Of a stretch of DNA of 55,878 nucleotides, positions 52,017 through 55,878 are shown in pieces (position 1 is the stretch's first letter; each line of letters begins with the position of its first letter). The stretch covers positions 1 to 55,878 of the forward strand of contig NZ_QDIE01000013.1 of the NCBI RefSeq assembly GCF_003957255.1, read 5' to 3'. The notes beneath the pieces were generated by a model. The model worked only from the letters and a program-made list of their open reading frames with translations, had not been told where the DNA came from and did not search any database. Origin of the DNA: Actinotignum sanguinis (GTDB lineage: Bacteria > Actinomycetota > Actinomycetes > Actinomycetales > Actinomycetaceae). The position numbers and the translations under genes are program-made.

Positions 52017-53230
52017 TTTTCTGGCCCTACCTCAAACGTCACCCCCATCTCATCAGCGCGCTCCTCACCCTGATAGTCGGAGCGATAGCGTTATGGCTCC
52101 TACGTGATTCCTGGGTGGGCTATACGAGTGCCACGGCAAATTACGCTCTCTGTGGTTTTATTTTCGGGATGCCGCTGGTTTCTGCGATGCAGGCAATTCA
52201 CTCCGAACGAATCCGTGCGGTAGATCTTACCACGTGGGTGCCGTATTCCCCGCGTCGCGTGCTCATGCAGAACGTCAGCGCGCTGATGCCGGGACTCGTC
52301 ACCATCCTCTTCACGGGAGCGGTGCTCAGTGGCGCCGCACTAGGGGTAACTGCCATGGCACGCGAGGAGCTCGCGCCGGTCAATATTCATCCGATCATCG
52401 GGTACCTATGCCTCGGATTCCTGGGGGTACTTATTGGCCATATGCTCGGGCGAATAGATGCATCTAGCGCCGTACTCGCAGTGGGAAGCTTCGGGGTAAT
52501 GCTGGGCATTGCCATGTTCACCACGCAATATACTGTGCTAGAGCCCTATATGGAGGTATCACTCCCCCAGCTCTACGCCCTTATTGCAGTGACAGCACTG
52601 GCCTTCATCCCCGCGCTTTTCCTTCCCCGGCGTTCCGGCTGGCATAAAAAGCAAAGTGTGGGCAGCTTGATATTTGTCTTTATTGCTGTTGCTACCCTCA
52701 TCGCCGCCAGCACACTCTTCCCGGAGCCGAGCCAGCGCCGCGGCGCCGGCCAGGTATGCACCACGTCTCAACCTTTCCTGTGCGTATGGAAAGAACACGA
52801 ACCCGCTTTGAGAACATTCACGAATATCAGCGACCGCATCCTGCCACTTATCCCCGAAGGGATGCCAGTCTTGGATACCTTCGAAGAATTCGCCCTCAAC
52901 GGTAATCATGATGGCGCGCTAACCTTGAACTTTTCGAGCGCGGATATGGATGACGAAAGCATGCTCGTCACGGCGCTGGTATATCCCCTCACGAATCCGA
53001 GCTACGTTGAACGTTCGAATACCGATGCTGGCAAAGTTGCACGTGGAGATTTTACCGTGTGGCTCATGATGCGAGGCGCCCCGAATAAAACAGATAGTTC
53101 CTTTATTGCCGACGGTCATGATTCCGCGACAGTGGAACGCGCGCGAGCAATCACTGCGCTACCGGAGGCGGAACAGCGCGCCTGGGCTCAGGCGACGTAT
53201 GCAGCATCTGTTGCTGATTTAGAGAGGTAG
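52013..53230 (+). CDS. ABC-2-type permease with a large C-terminal ectodomain
   Basis: 405 residues. The N-terminal ~235 residues hold six hydrophobic helices (ISALLTLIVGAIALWLLRD, YALCGFIFGMPLVSAM, LVTILFTGAVLSGAALG and so on). A helix ending in ATLIAASTLFP leads into about 160 extracytoplasmic residues with one Cys pair (QVCTTSQPFLCVW) and a globular pattern. The ectodomain matches nothing I recognise. It is encoded with the ATPase and a second membrane protein; efflux or peptide sensing are both possible. Confidence 0.75.
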   Translation: MIFWPYLKRHPHLISALLTLIVGAIALWLLRDSWVGYTSATANYALCGFIFGMPLVSAMQAIHSERIRAVDLTTWVPYSPRRVLMQNVSALMPGLVTILFTGAVLSGAALGVTAMAREELAPVNIHPIIGYLCLGFLGVLIGHMLGRIDASSAVLAVGSFGVMLGIAMFTTQYTVLEPYMEVSLPQLYALIAVTALAFIPALFLPRRSGWHKKQSVGSLIFVFIAVATLIAASTLFPEPSQRRGAGQVCTTSQPFLCVWKEHEPALRTFTNISDRILPLIPEGMPVLDTFEEFALNGNHDGALTLNFSSADMDDESMLVTALVYPLTNPSYVERSNTDAGKVARGDFTVWLMMRGAPNKTDSSFIADGHDSATVERARAITALPEAEQRAWAQATYAASVADLER

Positions 53231-53234
53231 CACG

Positions 53235-53831
53235 ATGCCCTCACACCCGTGGCTCATCTACTTTCGCGCTCACCGGGCTTTGAAGGCATTTGGTATCGCC
53301 CTTGCCGCACTCATCGCTATCTATTTACTCGGGGAAGACCACACCTTCCATTCGTGGGTCTCAGGTGGGACAACGCCGCTCGGCCGTATGCTCACCTTTT
53401 GCATACCCTTGGCCCTCCTCAGTATCATCGCCCCGCGTGAGGAAAAGGACTACTACGGCAAAGCTCCGGCAGGTATTTTGCTGACGGTAGGGTGCGGAAT
53501 CGCCAGCGCTACTGCGGCATTAACCGGAGTTTTCGTGCTGCTCACTCACGACTCTGCCGGGCTCAGCCTGCTCCGCCTTCACGTTGCGTGGCTAGCACTT
53601 GGAATCGTGAGTGCCTACTTCTTCGGCGCACGCCTCATGTGGGCGCTTCCCCTGGTGCTGGTGTTCCTGAGCGCAGCTTTTGCGCCCGATCGTGAGAGCA
53701 CCTGGAATCTAGTGCAATCGCGGAGCAATAGCCCCTCGCTGTGGCTTATCGCTGCCGGCATGTGTGTAGCGGCAGGATTATGCGCGGCACTGTACTGCCG
53801 AGGCATCCGGCCGCGGTACCTCAAGCGGTAG
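53235..53831 (+). CDS. Integral membrane protein of the ABC operon
   Basis: 198 residues with six predicted membrane helices (from ALKAFGIALAALIAIYLLG to LWLIAAGMCVAAGLCAALY) and no soluble domain. It starts four bases after the permease stop codon, with AGAGAGGTAG upstream, and ends the operon before a long hairpin. It is probably a second, smaller permease subunit for the same ATPase. I recognise no family. Confidence 0.75.
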   Translation: MPSHPWLIYFRAHRALKAFGIALAALIAIYLLGEDHTFHSWVSGGTTPLGRMLTFCIPLALLSIIAPREEKDYYGKAPAGILLTVGCGIASATAALTGVFVLLTHDSAGLSLLRLHVAWLALGIVSAYFFGARLMWALPLVLVFLSAAFAPDRESTWNLVQSRSNSPSLWLIAAGMCVAAGLCAALYCRGIRPRYLKR

Positions 53832-53871
53832 GTTGCTGCCGGATCGCTTCGAAAGCACATCAGCTTTAACG

Positions 53872-53916
53872 AGGTGTGGGTGCGTACCGCAGAATCTGCG
53901 ATACGCACCCACACCT
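53872..53916. terminator. Long hairpin terminator between convergent genes
   Basis: AGGTGTGGGTGCGTA (53872-53886) pairs perfectly over 15 bases with TACGCACCCACACCT (53902-53916); inside, CGCAG/CTGCG adds five more pairs. It lies 40 bases after the ABC operon and about 120 bases before the end of the convergent MFS gene, so it may serve both. Confidence 0.8.
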
Positions 53917-54034
53917 ATGTAAATATGCCCGTGTACGGGCGGCAGTCACGCCCTCCGCCCGCCCGCCACCCGCACGTACGGCCCGCGCCGCTTGCGCACT
54001 CGCTTCACGAGCGCGCAGCGCGAAGCGCGAAGAA

Positions 54035-55711
54035 CTACGCCTTCTGCTTCTCCACCAGGGCCTGCAAAGCCTTGGTATCCAAGCCGGAGAGTTCATCCAC
54101 GAGCAGCTGGCGCTCCAGGCGCTGCAGATCGCGCAGCGGCAGCTCGGACAGGCGCGCGATAATTTCCTGGCGCTCGTCGTCCGGGGCGAGCTGCGGGGCC
54201 GGAGCCGCACTGGGAGCCGAAGCACCCGCGGTGGCAGAGCCCCCGCCCTTAGGTACCGTCGTCGTAATAGAAACAATGGCGAGCAGCAAGAACACCAAAG
54301 AAACACCCAAGGCGACCATCGCGGCCAGGCGAATCGAGGAGTTATCCGTACGCCCGGACATCGCGATCACGTCCGGCACCGGGGCACCCTGCAGCCCATA
54401 GAAGACCGCCAGCGAAATCGCGGTACCGATCGCCCCGCCCAGCGAGGAGGCCATCTTGTAGATACCCGAACCGGAACCGGCCTGGGAAGCCGGCAGGTTC
54501 GACAGCGCCGCGTCCGTGGACGGGGTGGCGTAGAAGGCCAAGCCCAGGCCGAAGAGGCAGTAGGCGATAACCGCCATGAGCACGTACTGGCCGATGAGCA
54601 GGTGCGTGGTCATGAGCAGCCCGCAGGCCACGATGGTGATGAGGCAGCCCCAGATCATGGGCTTGCGCGGCCCGAAGCGCTGGAGCAGCTTTTCACCGAT
54701 GCGGATGAAGGCGATAATGCACACGCCGTAGCCCAGCGAAAGCAGGCCCGCGTCAAAAGCACTGTAGAGCGAACCGTCTGCCTTGTGCCCGGCCAGCTGG
54801 ATAACCTGCTGGCTAATAATGAGCATGCCGATGGTGCCATTGACCAGGAAGTTGGAGATCGTGGCACCCGTGAACGTGGTGTTCTTGAAAAGCGCGAAAT
54901 CAATGAAGGGATTGGTCTGCTTGCGTTCCCACCCGAAGAAGAGCGCGTAGGAAACAACCGCGAGCGCAGTCAGCAAGAGCGTGGCCGCGCTCCCCCAACC
55001 CAGCTTCGAGCCGTAGAGCAGCACGATCATGAGCCCGAGGGTGCCGGCGATGAAAAGCACCAGGCCGATAGCATCGAAACTCTTGCGCGGGCCGGTGCTT
55101 TCTACCCGGTTTTCCGGGGTGCCCAGGATCATGAGGAAGGCGAGTACGGAAATAATAATCGAGGCGATGAAAATTCCACGCCAGCCCACGAATTGCACCA
55201 CGGTGCCGCCGAAAATCGCGGCGAGGCCGGAGCCGCCCCAGGAACCAATCGACCACATGGACACCGCGCGCTGGCGGGCCGGGCCGTCCCAGTAGGCCTT
55301 CACGAGGGCCATCGAGGCCGGCATAATGCAGGCCGCACCCAGGCCCTGGATCGCGCGCCCGGTCAGCAGCAGCGGCAGCGCCACGCCCCCGGCAGCGAAA
55401 ATGAGCAGGAGCGATCCGGCTGCGTTGAGCACAATCCCGAGGAGGGTGATGCGCACGCGCCCGATTTTATCGGCCAGCCCGCCCATGAGAACCATGAAGA
55501 GACCGGAGAACAGGCCGGTAATGGAAACTGCGAGGTTCATCCCGGCCGCGTCTACGCTGCCGAGGTCCTCCATAATATTGGGTGCCACGGTGGCGGCAGT
55601 TCCGGCGAAGAGCCAGAAGGTCACAACCGCGAGGACGATGCCCCACAGAAGTTTTTCGGTGCCGCGGTAGCCGGCATCGGCCGGCGCCTGTGCGCCAGTA
55701 GTGGTAGCCAT
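54035..55711 (-). CDS. MFS multidrug transporter, DHA2 (QacA/EmrB-type) family
   Basis: 558 residues. The ATG at 55711 (MATTTGAQAPAD) is used because AAAGGA lies seven bases before it; an ATG at 55729 has none. There are about 14 membrane helices. Motif A is GGLADKIGRVR after helix 2, and the motif C-like PASMALVKAYW segment follows helix 4. The C-terminal ~70 residues are a cytosolic coiled-coil tail (DDERQEIIARLSELPLRDLQRLERQLL), not typical of the family. It is a proton-driven efflux pump for cationic or amphiphilic compounds; the substrate is unknown. Confidence 0.88.
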   Translation of the reverse strand: MATTTGAQAPADAGYRGTEKLLWGIVLAVVTFWLFAGTAATVAPNIMEDLGSVDAAGMNLAVSITGLFSGLFMVLMGGLADKIGRVRITLLGIVLNAAGSLLLIFAAGGVALPLLLTGRAIQGLGAACIMPASMALVKAYWDGPARQRAVSMWSIGSWGGSGLAAIFGGTVVQFVGWRGIFIASIIISVLAFLMILGTPENRVESTGPRKSFDAIGLVLFIAGTLGLMIVLLYGSKLGWGSAATLLLTALAVVSYALFFGWERKQTNPFIDFALFKNTTFTGATISNFLVNGTIGMLIISQQVIQLAGHKADGSLYSAFDAGLLSLGYGVCIIAFIRIGEKLLQRFGPRKPMIWGCLITIVACGLLMTTHLLIGQYVLMAVIAYCLFGLGLAFYATPSTDAALSNLPASQAGSGSGIYKMASSLGGAIGTAISLAVFYGLQGAPVPDVIAMSGRTDNSSIRLAAMVALGVSLVFLLLAIVSITTTVPKGGGSATAGASAPSAAPAPQLAPDDERQEIIARLSELPLRDLQRLERQLLVDELSGLDTKALQALVEKQKA

Positions 55712-55878
55712 AGTTTTATCCTTTGTCATCGTGGAAATGTGGTCCCGCTAGTGCACCGTCCGCGATTTAGGTTTCCGGTTATGGGGTGGGGGTTTGTTCT
55801 AAGACTGTTCTCGCGCGTGCTATTTTCTCCAGGAGGCTATCCACGTCAGCTACCCACGTGAATGGTGTGGCGGTAAGG

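Noticed and set aside
53876-55861. 661-codon open frame on the plus strand
   Set aside because: Antisense to the MFS pump gene, Arg/Gln/Gly-rich and without any domain pattern.

Overview
The window is a chromosomal segment of a high-GC Gram-positive bacterium (Actinomycetota). The gene set fits a host-associated member of the Actinomycetaceae such as Actinotignum, Actinobaculum, Trueperella or Arcanobacterium; the genus is an inference, since no rRNA gene is present. Support comes from long repeat-bearing cell-wall-anchored proteins with Arg/Lys-rich tails, actinobacterial choice-of-anchor M proteins, DtxR-type iron boxes, NrdR boxes and GC-rich codon use. No rRNA, tRNA, CRISPR array, transposase or phage gene was recognised.

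Layout. 1-1.5 kb: the 3' end of a Rib-like repeat surface protein. 1.6-3.2 kb: a small membrane protein and a two-gene HTH/ClpN-like unit under a palindromic promoter. 3.3-5.4 kb (minus): trpE-trpG preceded by a candidate 20-codon leader peptide with two Trp codons. 5.4-8.5 kb (minus): an ECF transporter (S, T, fused A1-A2) behind an iron box. 8.75-11.4 kb: a beta-helix/Cna-B adhesin. 11.6-14.3 kb: cytosine permease and deaminase. 14.3-15.2 kb: a gene-free stretch with a 30-bp periodic array. 15.2-18.5 kb: TetR plus YhgE/Pip. 18.5-22.4 kb: an iron-boxed pair of ABC half-transporters. 22.4-23.8 kb: an AAA/DUF4143 ATPase behind four exact 23-bp-spaced repeats. 23.9-28.4 kb: an iron-boxed FecBCD-type uptake operon ending in two GATase/ThuA-like proteins. 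28.5-31.6 kb: a more AT-rich accessory island (HNH nuclease, HicB-like/HTH protein, Panacea antitoxin with GNAT toxin, SdpI-like protein). 31.8-36.1 kb (minus): TetR with a second ABC pair. 36.2-37 kb: Fic. 37.2-42.5 kb (minus): a 1780-residue thrombospondin-3-repeat surface protein with poly-G upstream. 43.2-45 kb (minus): an unusual NrdF and an FMN reductase. 45.1-50.1 kb: two divergent anchored metal-associated proteins sharing a Fur/Zur-like box. 50.3-53.8 kb: a CMD-cupin protein and a three-gene ABC system. 54.0-55.7 kb (minus): a DHA2 MFS pump.

How it works together. Three DtxR-type boxes tie the ECF transporter, the IrtAB/YbtPQ-like pair and the FecBCD operon into one apparent iron regulon, and a Fur/Zur-like box controls the divergent surface genes, so metal acquisition is a dominant theme. 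Host adhesion is the second theme: four sortase-type tails are present, none with the canonical proline. The most striking single observation is the NrdF protein. All three carboxylate metal ligands that differ in class Ie enzymes are replaced in the Q-S-K pattern (Q119, S179, K213), which predicts a metal-free, DOPA-radical ribonucleotide reductase subunit. That would suit an organism living under metal restriction. The most unexplained DNA is the pair of intergenic arrays at 14.6 and 22.4 kb, which share a GTTGC-N4-TGTRAG-like core.
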